Origin: Salipiger abyssi
GTDB lineage: Bacteria > Pseudomonadota > Alphaproteobacteria > Rhodobacterales > Rhodobacteraceae
NCBI RefSeq assembly: GCF_017311415.1
Contig: NZ_JAEKIS010000004.1
Coordinates: 62,001 to 126,000 of the forward strand
Reading direction: 5' to 3'
DNA: 64,000 nt
Of the stretch, positions 43,674 through 51,748 are shown piece by piece (position 1 is the stretch's first letter; each line of letters opens with the position of its first letter). The notes under the pieces were generated by a model. The model was not told where the DNA came from. It was given only the letters and a program-made list of their open reading frames with translations, and did no database searches. The translations under genes and the position numbers were made by a program.

Positions 43674-43699
43674 GGCGGCGCCGCTTCGGTGGCGCCGCC
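43674..43699 (+). terminator. Stable UUCG hairpin behind the binding-protein gene
   Basis: An 11-bp stem (one G-U pair) closes a UUCG tetraloop on a C-G pair, the extra-stable type. It lies 7 bases past the binding-protein stop and has no U-tract. It most likely protects the upstream message and raises binding-protein levels. Confidence 0.65.
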
Positions 43700-43722
43700 T
43701 CACCCTATCTGTCGGAGGCATC

Positions 43723-45297
43723 ATGACCCGTGAGATCTTTAGCGCGCGCGGCATCGGCAAGACCTATGGCGCGACCGTGGCGCTCGACAATGTCGGTTTC
43801 GAACTGCGCCCGGGTGAAATCATCGGTCTGGCCGGGATGAACGGGGCGGGCAAATCGACGCTCCTTCAGATCATCGCCGGCGCGATCCGGCCCTCTGCCG
43901 GCGAGCTGACCATTGACGGCCGTCCCGTCCAGTTCGGCTCTACCGCCGAGGCGCTGCGCGAGGGTATCGCCATCGTTTCGCAGGAGCTGAGCCTGTTCTC
44001 TTCGCTCTCGGTCGAGGAAAACCTGCGCATGCTCAAGGGGCGCCGTTCCTGGCCGTCGCGGTCCGTCTTCCGCAAGGAGGCCCGCAAGATCCTGAGCGAA
44101 CTCGGTTTCGACTACGATCTGGGCCGCCGCCTGGAAGGGCTTAGCCTCGGCGAGCGGCAACTGGTCGAGATCGCCCGCGCTCTGCTGCAAAACCCGCGCG
44201 TGCTGATCCTCGACGAGCCCACCTCGTCGCTGCATACCAGCGAGGTCAAGCGCCTGCATGACCAGCTGCGGCGGCTGCGCGATCTGGGCGTGGGCATCGT
44301 CTATGTCACGCACTTTCTGGAAGACCTTATCGACGTCTGCGACGAGGCGGTGGTGCTGCGCAACGGGCAGCGCGTGGCCTCGCCGGACCTGAAAGAGCCC
44401 GACAGCCTGCCCGCGCTGGTGGCGGCGATGCTGGGCGACGACCCGCTGGCCGATCCCGAGACCGAGGACGAGTCGGACCATGCGCTGGAGGGCTACAGCT
44501 TTCCCGAGGGCGGGCCGCTGGTGATCTCGGATCTGCGTGGCGCGTCAGGCTTTGCCGTCGACGGGCTCGAGGTAAAGGCGGGCGAGGTCTATGGGGTCTC
44601 TGGGCTCGTTGGGTCCGGCGTGTCGGATCTGTTCGAGATCCTGTTCGGGGTGCAGAAACCGGTAGCGGGCCGGGTGCGTCTGCCCTCCGGCGTCCCGCAG
44701 CAACCCGATCCGGCGGCGGCGGTGAAGGCGGGCGTCGCCTATCTGCCCGCCGACCGCAAGACGCTGAGCCTGATGCAGCGCCAGTCCATCGCGGAAAACG
44801 TCGTCAGCGTTCGCTCGCTCGCGCAGGGGCGCGACGGCATTGTGCTCGACCGCGCGCAGACCGTGGCCTTGGCGCAGAAACGCTGCGATCAGCTCGGGGT
44901 GAAGCTCGCCACGGTAGAGCAGAAGGTCTCCGAATTGTCCGGGGGCAACCAGCAGAAGGTGGTCTTTGCCAAATGGCTTGAGGCGCAGCCGACGCTGCTG
45001 TTGCTCGACGATCCGACCCGGGGCATCGACATCCATGCGCGGCTCGAGATTCACCGCATCGTCCGGCATCTGGCGCAGGCGGGGCTCGTCGTGCTGGTCT
45101 ATTCCAGCGACCCCGGCGAGATCATCGACCTTGCCGACCGCATCGGCGTCTTTGTCGACGGCAGGCTCGCCGGAGAGCTGCGCGGTGCCGAGATGACCGA
45201 GCACAACCTGCTCGTGATGATGAACTCCACCAAGGAGGCCGGGGCCGCACCGGGACCGGAGACAACGCAGAAATTGGAAACGGAGGGGCTGCCATGA
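43723..45297 (+). CDS. Sugar ABC transporter ATPase, two domains, RbsA type
   Basis: A 524-residue protein with two ABC domains. The first has Walker A GMNGAGKST (residues 38-46) and the LSLGERQLVEIARAL signature. The second has lost Walker A (SGLVGSGVSDLFEILFG) but keeps LSGGNQQKVVFAKWL and LLLDDPTRGIDI. This asymmetry is standard for RbsA/XylG importers. Its start is 23 bases after the hairpin; its stop overlaps the ABM-protein start (ATGA). It powers uptake of the substrate bound by the neighbouring RbsB-like protein. Confidence 0.93.
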   Translation: MTREIFSARGIGKTYGATVALDNVGFELRPGEIIGLAGMNGAGKSTLLQIIAGAIRPSAGELTIDGRPVQFGSTAEALREGIAIVSQELSLFSSLSVEENLRMLKGRRSWPSRSVFRKEARKILSELGFDYDLGRRLEGLSLGERQLVEIARALLQNPRVLILDEPTSSLHTSEVKRLHDQLRRLRDLGVGIVYVTHFLEDLIDVCDEAVVLRNGQRVASPDLKEPDSLPALVAAMLGDDPLADPETEDESDHALEGYSFPEGGPLVISDLRGASGFAVDGLEVKAGEVYGVSGLVGSGVSDLFEILFGVQKPVAGRVRLPSGVPQQPDPAAAVKAGVAYLPADRKTLSLMQRQSIAENVVSVRSLAQGRDGIVLDRAQTVALAQKRCDQLGVKLATVEQKVSELSGGNQQKVVFAKWLEAQPTLLLLDDPTRGIDIHARLEIHRIVRHLAQAGLVVLVYSSDPGEIIDLADRIGVFVDGRLAGELRGAEMTEHNLLVMMNSTKEAGAAPGPETTQKLETEGLP

Positions 45298-45602
45298 TTT
45301 TGGAAGTGGTCGAAATTCGGACGAAACCCGGCTCGGAGGACGTCTTTGCCGAAGGGATGAAGGCGGCGTTGCCGCTGTTTCAGGCGGCACCGGGGTTTCA
45401 CGGCATCGACGTGATGCGCGCAAAGGAGAAACCGCAGACCTTTTTCTGTCTGGTGAAATGGGACAGCGTCGAGGCCCATACCGAACAGTTTCAGAAATCG
45501 CCGGCTTATGAGACGCTTTTCGGGCTCATCGGAGAGGCAATCGACGGCGGTGTCGCTGCGTTGCATTGCGATTACGTGGCCTCTGCGGCAGTTATGTCCT
45601 AG
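45294..45602 (+). CDS. ABM-domain monooxygenase-like protein
   Basis: A 102-residue dimeric ferredoxin-like protein of the antibiotic-biosynthesis monooxygenase (ABM) family: ILEVVEIRTKPGSEDVFAEGM, PLFQAAPGFHGIDVMRAKE and FFCLVKWDSVEAHTEQFQKS are typical. Members act as cofactor-free oxygenases or as small isomerases, for example on quinols and sugars. It is translationally coupled to the sugar ATPase gene and ends the operon, before a terminator-like hairpin. Its role in the pathway is unknown. Confidence 0.8.
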   Translation: MILEVVEIRTKPGSEDVFAEGMKAALPLFQAAPGFHGIDVMRAKEKPQTFFCLVKWDSVEAHTEQFQKSPAYETLFGLIGEAIDGGVAALHCDYVASAAVMS

Positions 45603-45619
45603 AATTTCTGCGATTGCAT

Positions 45620-45641
45620 GGGCCGGACCTCGTTCCGGCCC
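45620..45641 (+). terminator. Likely terminator of the Rbs-type operon
   Basis: An 8-bp stem (gggccgga with tccggccc) with a 6-base loop begins 18 bases after the ABM-gene stop and is followed, after CGCG, by the weak T-run ATTTTA. It separates the operon from the first MarR gene. Confidence 0.55.
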
Positions 45642-45670
45642 CGCGTATTTTAGGATTGGACCCGCGCCCG

Positions 45671-46135
45671 ATGAACAGCCTCCCCCCCGACCGGAGCTTC
45701 GGTCACCTGATCCGCGACGTGAACCGCTATTTCCAGCGTGAGCTCGGCCGGCGGATCGCACCGCTCGGGGTATCGCTGGGGCAATGGTACGCGCTGCGGG
45801 TGCTTTGGATTCAGGACGGGATCTCTCAGGCCGAGATTTCGCAGCGCGCGGGCGTTGCCGCGCCCAGCATCGTCGCTGCGTTACGCAGCCTGGCCGAGCA
45901 TGGCTATGTGGTGCGCGACCGGCATCCCACCGATCAGCGCAAGAACATCATCTTCCTGACCAAGGCGGGGCGGCAGCTCGAATCCATCTGTCTGGCACAG
46001 GCCATCGAGGTGAATGCCTTTTCGCTGGCGGACCTGCCGGAGGAGGATGTTGAAACCTGCATGCGCGTGCTGCGCGCGGCCTGCGGGCGCTTTGTCGAGC
46101 AGGCGGAAGAGGCGGGTGCGGCGTCGGAGATCTGA
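45671..46135 (+). CDS. MarR-family transcriptional regulator (first of a tandem pair)
   Basis: A 154-residue MarR protein. It begins NSLPPDRSFGHLIRDVNRYF, then the winged helix (residues about 45-100: GISQAEISQRAGVAAPSIVAAL, VVRDRHPTDQRKNIIFLT). ATG 45671 begins the conserved domain; the open frame upstream is not needed. It follows the sugar-importer operon behind a terminator-like hairpin. Its paralogue, with the same beginning and wing, is the next gene. It probably controls the divergent catabolic promoter at 39.6 kb. Confidence 0.87.
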   Translation: MNSLPPDRSFGHLIRDVNRYFQRELGRRIAPLGVSLGQWYALRVLWIQDGISQAEISQRAGVAAPSIVAALRSLAEHGYVVRDRHPTDQRKNIIFLTKAGRQLESICLAQAIEVNAFSLADLPEEDVETCMRVLRAACGRFVEQAEEAGAASEI

Positions 46136-46566
46136 GCCTGTCCCGACAATCGGCAGCCTGCGGACGCGAGCGCTACTCTGCGGGTTGGCCGGTCTCTCCG
46201 GAGTCGCTTCGCCGCAGACACCCTTGTCAAGATTCATTACCGGGTTAATCAACGTAGTCGGCCTGGAGTGACAAGCGGTGCCGGCACGGTCTTGTTCTGG
46301 GATGGCTCTGGCGACTGCCCACGATGCCGTTTGGCGACGGTGCGCGCGGTGCGGACAGCAATGTTTTCTGCGATCTTTCGAGGTCGGCGGAGCCGCTGGC
46401 CCGCAGCGGTGCGGGCTCGATGTCGCAGGGTGGGGCGCTTGACACCCGAATTTCGCTCGGGGATAGGCTTGTTAAGATGCGAACTTAATATCCGGCAAGT
46501 GCGCCTGCCTCCGACGGCAGGGCGCGTTGCGCGAGCTTGGGCATCAGACGGGCCGCAGGAGCGACG
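46136..46566. promoter_or_regulatory. Intergenic region upstream of the second MarR gene
   Basis: This 431-bp gap has no coding sequence I can support. At 46472-46488 lies TTAAG-N7-CTTAA, an inverted repeat about 80 bases before the second MarR start and a candidate autoregulatory site. Confidence 0.4.
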
Positions 46567-47019
46567 ATGATCACACTTCCCCCCGATGAGAGCTTTGGGC
46601 ATGTCATTCGCAATCTGAACAGATTGCTGCAACGTGAGCTTGCACAAAAGATCGGTCGTCACGGGGTCGGCATCGGGCAATGGTATGTGTTGCGGGTGCT
46701 TTGGATTCAGGACGGGCTGACCCAGTCCGAAATCGCGCAGCGTGCCGGGATTGCCGCGCCGAGCGTGGCGATCACCCTGCGCAGTCTCGCCGCCGAGCAG
46801 TTGATTGTCCGCGAGGGCCATCCAACCGACCAGCGCAAGAACGTTGTCTTTCTCACCAAGAAGGGCCGGCAGCTCGAGAGCCCCTGTCTCGAAGCTGCGG
46901 CCTCGGTGAACGCGGCGGCGCTTTCGGGGATGTCGCAGCAGGACCTTGCGCATATGATGGCGCTGCTCGTTTCTGCACAGAGCCGGCTAATGAGCGGCGA
47001 TCCGACCGAAGCCGAATAA
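46567..47019 (+). CDS. MarR-family transcriptional regulator (second of a tandem pair)
   Basis: A 150-residue MarR protein, about the same length as its upstream neighbour and clearly a paralogue: ITLPPDESFGHVIRNLNRLL, GQWYVLRVLWIQDGLTQSEI, AGIAAPSVAITLRSL, HPTDQRKNVVFLTKKGRQLES. ATG 46567 has AGGAG 5 bases before it. It has its own upstream region with an inverted repeat, so it may be separately controlled. The tandem duplication suggests that the two proteins sense different ligands or cover different promoters. Confidence 0.87.
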   Translation: MITLPPDESFGHVIRNLNRLLQRELAQKIGRHGVGIGQWYVLRVLWIQDGLTQSEIAQRAGIAAPSVAITLRSLAAEQLIVREGHPTDQRKNVVFLTKKGRQLESPCLEAAASVNAAALSGMSQQDLAHMMALLVSAQSRLMSGDPTEAE

Positions 47020-47399
47020 GCACTTGTGTCGTCTGGGTGGTTTGGACGCTGAAGGCGCGTGATCTGGGGCGTCCGACACCCTTCTTACTACGATGCGGGC
47101 AGCCCAACGGCACCGGTTCGCTGCGAGCTGCAAGGTCACTCAACACGTTGTCGAAGACATGTATCGCGCCCAGGGGATCGTCTATTTCATTATGAGTGTC
47201 CGCGCGAAGACAATCCGGTCGCGCTGATGCTATGGCGCGCTGGTCCGCAGCCTCTGGTACGCGTCTACGCCAGGTTGAGAGGCATTTTCAAACAGCCGAA
47301 GATGCCATGCGCCTGCGCCAAAACTTTACATAAGACGGATTATCCGCATGATCGGCACTTCTAAGGCGCTCTCTAGCTGTGATGCCCTTTGGCAAACGG
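47020..47399. other. Intergenic region between the second MarR gene and motE
   Basis: This 380-bp stretch marks the border with the flagellar cluster. A rightward open frame at 47059-47364 exists, but it has no ribosome site, family motif or neighbour to support it. I see no other gene, repeat or clear terminator. Confidence 0.4.
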
Positions 47400-48047
47400 T
47401 CAAAGCCTGATATCGTCCAGACGCTGGTCGCCGGGCAGTTTGGAGCGTTCCAGAATGATCTGGGAAATCGCGCGCGCGCGCACTGGATTGAGCGCGGCGA
47501 GAATCGGCGCCGCGTCGCGCTCGTTCATCGTGCCCAGCACCATGACCGAGACCTCGATATCGAGGTCGTTCATGATTGCCGCGGCATCCTTGGGCTTCAT
47601 GTTCCGATAGAGCGCGACAAGCCGGTCGACATCGGCGGTATGCGCCGCCTCGACCTTTTGCAGCAGCTCTTCGAGCTCGGCCTTGAGATCGGCCAGCCTT
47701 TGCTGTTCCACCGCCAGCGTTTCGGCGGCGAGGTCGAGTTCTGCCGAGCGCTGTGCGTTTCGGTCTTTCTGGGTTTCAAGCAAATCCCGTTCTTCGCGGA
47801 TCGAGGCCAAAAGATCCTCTGGCGCCTCGCAGACCTCTGCCGGCTCAGCGGCTTTCGGCGCGGCGGCAGGCTCCGGTTCCACGCTGGTTGCCGCCGATGC
47901 GGCGGAGACAAAGGCCGTCTGTTCCGGCGCCTCCTGCTGCGACGCGCTGGCAAGCTTCGGCTCTTCGAGAAGCGTCACGCCGATCTTTGCGGCACTCACG
48001 ACCGCCAGACCGGCAAGGATAAGCGTGATGGGCCGCATCGCGTTCAC
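47400..48047 (-). CDS. motE: MotE-like flagellar motility protein
   Basis: A 215-residue protein with an N-terminal hydrophobic segment (MNAMRPITLILAGLAVVSAA), a long Ala/Glu-rich linker, a coiled coil (ELDLAAETLAVEQQRLADLK), and an MgtE-N-like domain (DVDRLVALYRNMKPKDAAAIM, DLDIEVSVMVLGTMNERDAAPILAALNP). This layout matches alphaproteobacterial MotE, a periplasmic chaperone-type partner of MotC that is needed for swimming. It overlaps the gene upstream by ATGA and is the last gene in the leftward fliL-led operon. Confidence 0.82.
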   Translation of the reverse strand: MNAMRPITLILAGLAVVSAAKIGVTLLEEPKLASASQQEAPEQTAFVSAASAATSVEPEPAAAPKAAEPAEVCEAPEDLLASIREERDLLETQKDRNAQRSAELDLAAETLAVEQQRLADLKAELEELLQKVEAAHTADVDRLVALYRNMKPKDAAAIMNDLDIEVSVMVLGTMNERDAAPILAALNPVRARAISQIILERSKLPGDQRLDDIRL

Positions 48048-48397
48048 GCCTCGCGCTGGCGAACGGTTTCAAAAAAGCCGCGCACCAGTTCGGACTTTCC
48101 GGGCACGGATGTCGCGCCGACCGGGCGCGTGGGCCGTTCGCGGCGCGTGCGGAAGGAGGGCTCTCCCCGCGCAGGTGCGCGTTCCTGCCGGGCCTCTTCC
48201 GCCGGCGGTTGACCGGCCGAGCGCAGCGCCGAGACGGTGCTTTCGCTGCGGTCCACCGCCGCCGAGAACGTGCCGATCATCGGTTCCATATCCTTCAACA
48301 CGGACATGAGCAGACGCACGCGGCGGTCCACCACCCAAGCATAAGCCATCGTGCCGACGAGCAGCACAAGGATAGCGATGTCAATCACGAAGGACAT
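48044..48397 (-). CDS. DUF6468/PflI-like flagellar protein
   Basis: A 117-residue protein with one N-terminal membrane segment (MSFVIDIAILVLLVGTMAYA) and a proline/arginine-rich cytoplasmic tail. In alphaproteobacteria a protein of this layout sits between fliM and motE and is called DUF6468, and in Caulobacter the similar PflI helps to position the flagellum. It overlaps both neighbours by a few bases. The match rests on layout and context, as the tail carries no catalytic motif. Confidence 0.6.
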   Translation of the reverse strand: MSFVIDIAILVLLVGTMAYAWVVDRRVRLLMSVLKDMEPMIGTFSAAVDRSESTVSALRSAGQPPAEEARQERAPARGEPSFRTRRERPTRPVGATSVPGKSELVRGFFETVRQREA

Positions 48398-49322
48398 TGG
48401 GAAGTTCCTCTTCTTCGTAGAGCTTTTCCATGAATTTTAGCGCCACCCGGCCATTCTTGCGGCGACCGACCTCGGCGCGCGCAAGCTCCTTGCCGGCGCA
48501 GCAGAGCGTGACCGGATCGTCCACCTGCATGCCGAGATCGAGTACCTGGCCGGGCACCCAGGAGAGCACATCGCGCATCGGGATCGAGGCCCGACACATC
48601 ACCGCCGCCATGGCCACATTGGTGCCGCCCAGCATATCGGTCATCTTGAGCCGCCAGCCGGTATCGCCGCCGAGCTGACCGCCAGTGAAATGCTGCGACA
48701 GCACATCGCTGACCTTCTCAAAGGCGGTGTTCGGCAGCACAAAGACCATTTCGCCGCTGCGGTCCTCGATCTCGATGCTCAGCACGGCGCGCACGCAGGC
48801 ACTGGTGGGCGGCGCCAGCAAAAGACCCTTGGGGTTGGTTTCAAGATGGTCGATTTTGAAACTCACCGGCGCGACATTGGCGAAGGCGCCCGAGAGTTCC
48901 TTTAGGACCTCCTCGCAGAACCCCTGCCCCACACGCTTTTCGATCGCGGTGAAGGTACGGGGGTTGCGCGCGCCGCCGGGCACGGCACGCCCGCCGAACG
49001 TGATCTCGAGTATGCTGTAGAGCAGATCCGGTTGCAGAATCGTCGCGATGGTGCCGCCCCAGCTTTCGGCATCGGTGACGGCAATAAGCGCTGGGTCAGG
49101 GAGGTTTTCCAGCGCGTCCTGACAGGTCAGATAGTCGATCTTTTTCAAACTGATATCGGCCATCGCCCCGAGATAGCTCTTGAGCACCTGCGCCAGAGAC
49201 AGCGAAAACCGGTCGAACACCACCTCCAGCATCGGTAGCCGCGCATAGGAGTACTTCGCGCGCTCGACGATCAGCTCTTGAACGGCGCGGGTGTCGGGGT
49301 GGATGGGGGATTCGACGCTCAT
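48381..49322 (-). CDS. fliM: Flagellar motor switch protein FliM
   Basis: A 313-residue C-ring protein. The central CheC-like domain and C-terminal SpoA domain are present, with GRRKNGRVALKFMEKLYEEE at the end. It binds FliG and FliN and receives phosphorylated CheY through its N-terminus, which here is short (MSVESPIHPD). The start overlaps the fliL stop by ATGA, and the stop overlaps the DUF6468 gene by 17 bases. Confidence 0.88.
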   Translation of the reverse strand: MSVESPIHPDTRAVQELIVERAKYSYARLPMLEVVFDRFSLSLAQVLKSYLGAMADISLKKIDYLTCQDALENLPDPALIAVTDAESWGGTIATILQPDLLYSILEITFGGRAVPGGARNPRTFTAIEKRVGQGFCEEVLKELSGAFANVAPVSFKIDHLETNPKGLLLAPPTSACVRAVLSIEIEDRSGEMVFVLPNTAFEKVSDVLSQHFTGGQLGGDTGWRLKMTDMLGGTNVAMAAVMCRASIPMRDVLSWVPGQVLDLGMQVDDPVTLCCAGKELARAEVGRRKNGRVALKFMEKLYEEEELPNVLRD

Positions 49323-49894
49323 TGCACAATCAGATCCGCGATAAGGAATTCCTGGGGCGCATCGCTGTCGGAAATCGCGCGGGCGCGGCGCAGTAACTCG
49401 CTTTTCAGCCGCACCAGCCCGATCGTGCCCTGAAGGTCGCTTTCGTTGAGCTGGCGCAGATAGTCCTGAAAGCTGTCACGAAGGAAGAGTTTGCGCTCTT
49501 CGATATTCTCGGCCCCGGCGATGCGGGAATCGTAGGCCAGCGCGAGGTTGAGTTTCAGAAAGCGCGTGGTCTGCCGCCCGGTGGCGGTGGTCGAGGTGAT
49601 ATTGACGATAATTTCCTTGAAAGGCGTGACGACAATGTTTTTTTGCGCCTCGGCCCCGTGGCCGCCGGCCGCTCCGCCACCATGCGCGGCGGCCTCGGTT
49701 GCATGCGTTTCGTCCGGGGCCGCGGGCTTGCCGCCGCCACCGAGCAGCGCCATCGCTCGCTGCGGGCCCACAGCCGCCACCAGCCCGCCCGCCAGAGCCA
49801 GCAGACAGACGACGAGCAACACCGCAATGCGGATGAGGCGCCCTGCTTTTGAGGGCGCGGCGTCGCTTGGGGATGTCTTTGACGAGTCGGCCAT
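49319..49894 (-). CDS. fliL: Flagellar basal-body protein FliL
   Basis: A 191-residue protein with one membrane helix near residues 22-42 (IRIAVLLVVCLLALAGGLVAA), a Gly/Ala/His-rich linker, and a periplasmic domain (IVVTPFKEIIVNITS, RFLKLNLALAYD, LRDSFQDYLRQL). FliL sits around the stator and supports torque. It is the first gene of a leftward operon and is divergent from fliF with a CtrA-like site between. Confidence 0.87.
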   Translation of the reverse strand: MADSSKTSPSDAAPSKAGRLIRIAVLLVVCLLALAGGLVAAVGPQRAMALLGGGGKPAAPDETHATEAAAHGGGAAGGHGAEAQKNIVVTPFKEIIVNITSTTATGRQTTRFLKLNLALAYDSRIAGAENIEERKLFLRDSFQDYLRQLNESDLQGTIGLVRLKSELLRRARAISDSDAPQEFLIADLIVQ

Positions 49895-49949
49895 GAACCG
49901 CGCTTTTGAACTCTACCTAATCTTGCATCACCATGCGCGAGAAACTGGA

Positions 49950-49964
49950 TTAAAGCAAGTATAA
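49950..49964. promoter_or_regulatory. CtrA-like box between fliL and fliF
   Basis: TTAA-AGCAAGT-ATAA matches the CtrA consensus TTAA-N7-TTAA at seven of eight conserved bases. It lies in the 147-bp, AT-rich gap between the divergent fliL and fliF operons. Confidence 0.5.
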
Positions 49965-50041
49965 ATCCCAATGAAGTTCTTGATGAACAAGAACAGTTGT
50001 GTTTATTCTTGGGAAAGATTTCAGCATAGGCAGAAATAGAC

Positions 50042-51748
50042 GTGCAAGCGATTCTCGACAATCTGAAGTCGCTCGGGTGGCGGCGACTCTCGGTTCTCGG
50101 AGGGACAGGCGTTGCGCTGATTCTGGCAATGTTTATCGGACTTTCCGTGGTTTCGACGCCCGATTACGTGTCGCTCTACCGCGATGTATCGCCGGCCGAG
50201 GCCGGGCGAATCGTCGAGTCGCTTGAGCAGGCGAATATCCCCGCCCGCGCCGAAATGGCCGGCACTGCCGTGAGTGTTCCGGCGGAGGACCTGGCGCGCG
50301 CACGGATGGAGCTGGCAGGCGCCGGACTGCCCAGCGACGGCACTCCTGGATGGGAGATCTTCGACGAGGCCAGCGGGCTCGGCATGAACAGTTTCATGCA
50401 GCGGGTGAACCGGTTGCGCGCCATGGAGGGCGAGCTGGCCCGCTCGATCCAGACCATCGACGGGGTCGAGGCGGCGCGTGTGCACCTGGTGCTGCCCGAG
50501 CGCGAGCCTTTCAGCCGCGAACGTGCCCGGCCCTCGGCCTCGGTTATCGTGCGTGGCGCGCGTCAGGTCAGCATGCGGCAGGCCCATGCGATCCGCTCGC
50601 TGGTGGCCTCCGCCGTACCGGATCTGGCGCCGGCGCAGGTCACCGTGCTCTCGGCTTCGGGCGAGACCATCCTGGCCGATGACGGTGAAGCGGGCAGCGA
50701 GGCATCGCTGCAATCCGCCCGGGCGCAGGTCGAGGACCGGCTCGGCCAGCGCATCGCACAGATCCTGACCGCCCGCGTGGGCGCAGGCAATGCGCGCGTG
50801 CAGGTGAGCGTCGATCTTTCGACCGAGCGTCAGGTCTTGCAGGAGCGAACTTTCGATCCCGATCAGCGTGTGGTGCGTTCCACCGAAACCCGCGAGGAGA
50901 GCCGCGAGGATCAGCGCGCCGCCGGTGGCGAGGTCGGTGTGGCCGACGATATCCCCGCCGCGCTGGCCGATGGCGCGCCGGGCACCAACAGCAATAGCTC
51001 CAACAGCACCAACGAGATCGTCAATTACGAGATCGGCGGCACCACGTCGGAGATCGTGCGCGAGCCCGGCGAGGTGGAGAAGGTCTCCGTCGCGGTGCTG
51101 GTCAACGGCATCTATAACGTTCAGGAAAACGGCGAAGTCGACTATCAGGAGCGCAGCGCCGAAGAGCTTCAGCGGCTCGAAGCGCTGGTGCGCAGCGCCG
51201 TCGGTTTCGATGAGGCGCGGGGCGACAGTGTTGAAGTTGTGAGCCTGCGCTTCATGGATTACTCCATGGATGTGGGCGAGCCGGTGTCGCGCAGTATCGG
51301 GCAGATCCTGTCTGAGAATCTCGGCACCATCCTGCGTGGGCTCTTTGCCCTGGCGCTTGTCGTGGTCGTGCTGGTTCTGGGCGTGCGCCCGCTGCTCAAC
51401 CGCGCCTTTGCGCAATCCGGCGAGGCCGAAGCCGGCGGCGAGCTGCCGGCGCCCGAAGGCACCGCCGCCCTGCCCGCCGCCGCGGCGGAGGGTGGGGCCG
51501 GCGCAACCTCCAACGTCACCCATATTCACACCACGCGGCAGGGCAATTCCGATCAGACCGTCTATCACAGCGGCACCGTGCTCGATCCGCTGCCGCCCGG
51601 CTCCGAGAACGACATGATCCCCGTCGCCTCGGTCGAGGGCGGCGTGCAGCGCGGCTGGATCAATACGGTCAGCGGTCTGATCGAGCGCGAACCGGATGAT
51701 GCGATCAAGGTGGTCCGCGCCTGGCTGGCAGAAGGGCCGAGCGCATGA
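50042..51748 (+). CDS. fliF: Flagellar MS-ring protein FliF
   Basis: A 568-residue MS-ring protein with a GTG start at 50042. Membrane helix 1 lies near residues 20-42 (LSVLGGTGVALILAMFIGL) and helix 2 near 430-450 (RGLFALALVVVVLVLGVRPLL). Typical regions are GLPSDGTPGWEIFDEASGLGM and ARVHLVLPEREPFS. It forms the base of the flagellar basal body in the inner membrane. It starts the fliF-fliH-fliN-fliP-fliG operon and overlaps fliH by ATGA. The ribosome site before GTG is weak. Confidence 0.93.
   Translation: MQAILDNLKSLGWRRLSVLGGTGVALILAMFIGLSVVSTPDYVSLYRDVSPAEAGRIVESLEQANIPARAEMAGTAVSVPAEDLARARMELAGAGLPSDGTPGWEIFDEASGLGMNSFMQRVNRLRAMEGELARSIQTIDGVEAARVHLVLPEREPFSRERARPSASVIVRGARQVSMRQAHAIRSLVASAVPDLAPAQVTVLSASGETILADDGEAGSEASLQSARAQVEDRLGQRIAQILTARVGAGNARVQVSVDLSTERQVLQERTFDPDQRVVRSTETREESREDQRAAGGEVGVADDIPAALADGAPGTNSNSSNSTNEIVNYEIGGTTSEIVREPGEVEKVSVAVLVNGIYNVQENGEVDYQERSAEELQRLEALVRSAVGFDEARGDSVEVVSLRFMDYSMDVGEPVSRSIGQILSENLGTILRGLFALALVVVVLVLGVRPLLNRAFAQSGEAEAGGELPAPEGTAALPAAAAEGGAGATSNVTHIHTTRQGNSDQTVYHSGTVLDPLPPGSENDMIPVASVEGGVQRGWINTVSGLIEREPDDAIKVVRAWLAEGPSA

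Noticed and set aside
47059-47364. 101-residue open frame between the second MarR gene and motE
   Set aside because: No ribosome site, no recognised domain, and no coupling to neighbours; it may be a remnant but I cannot support a gene.
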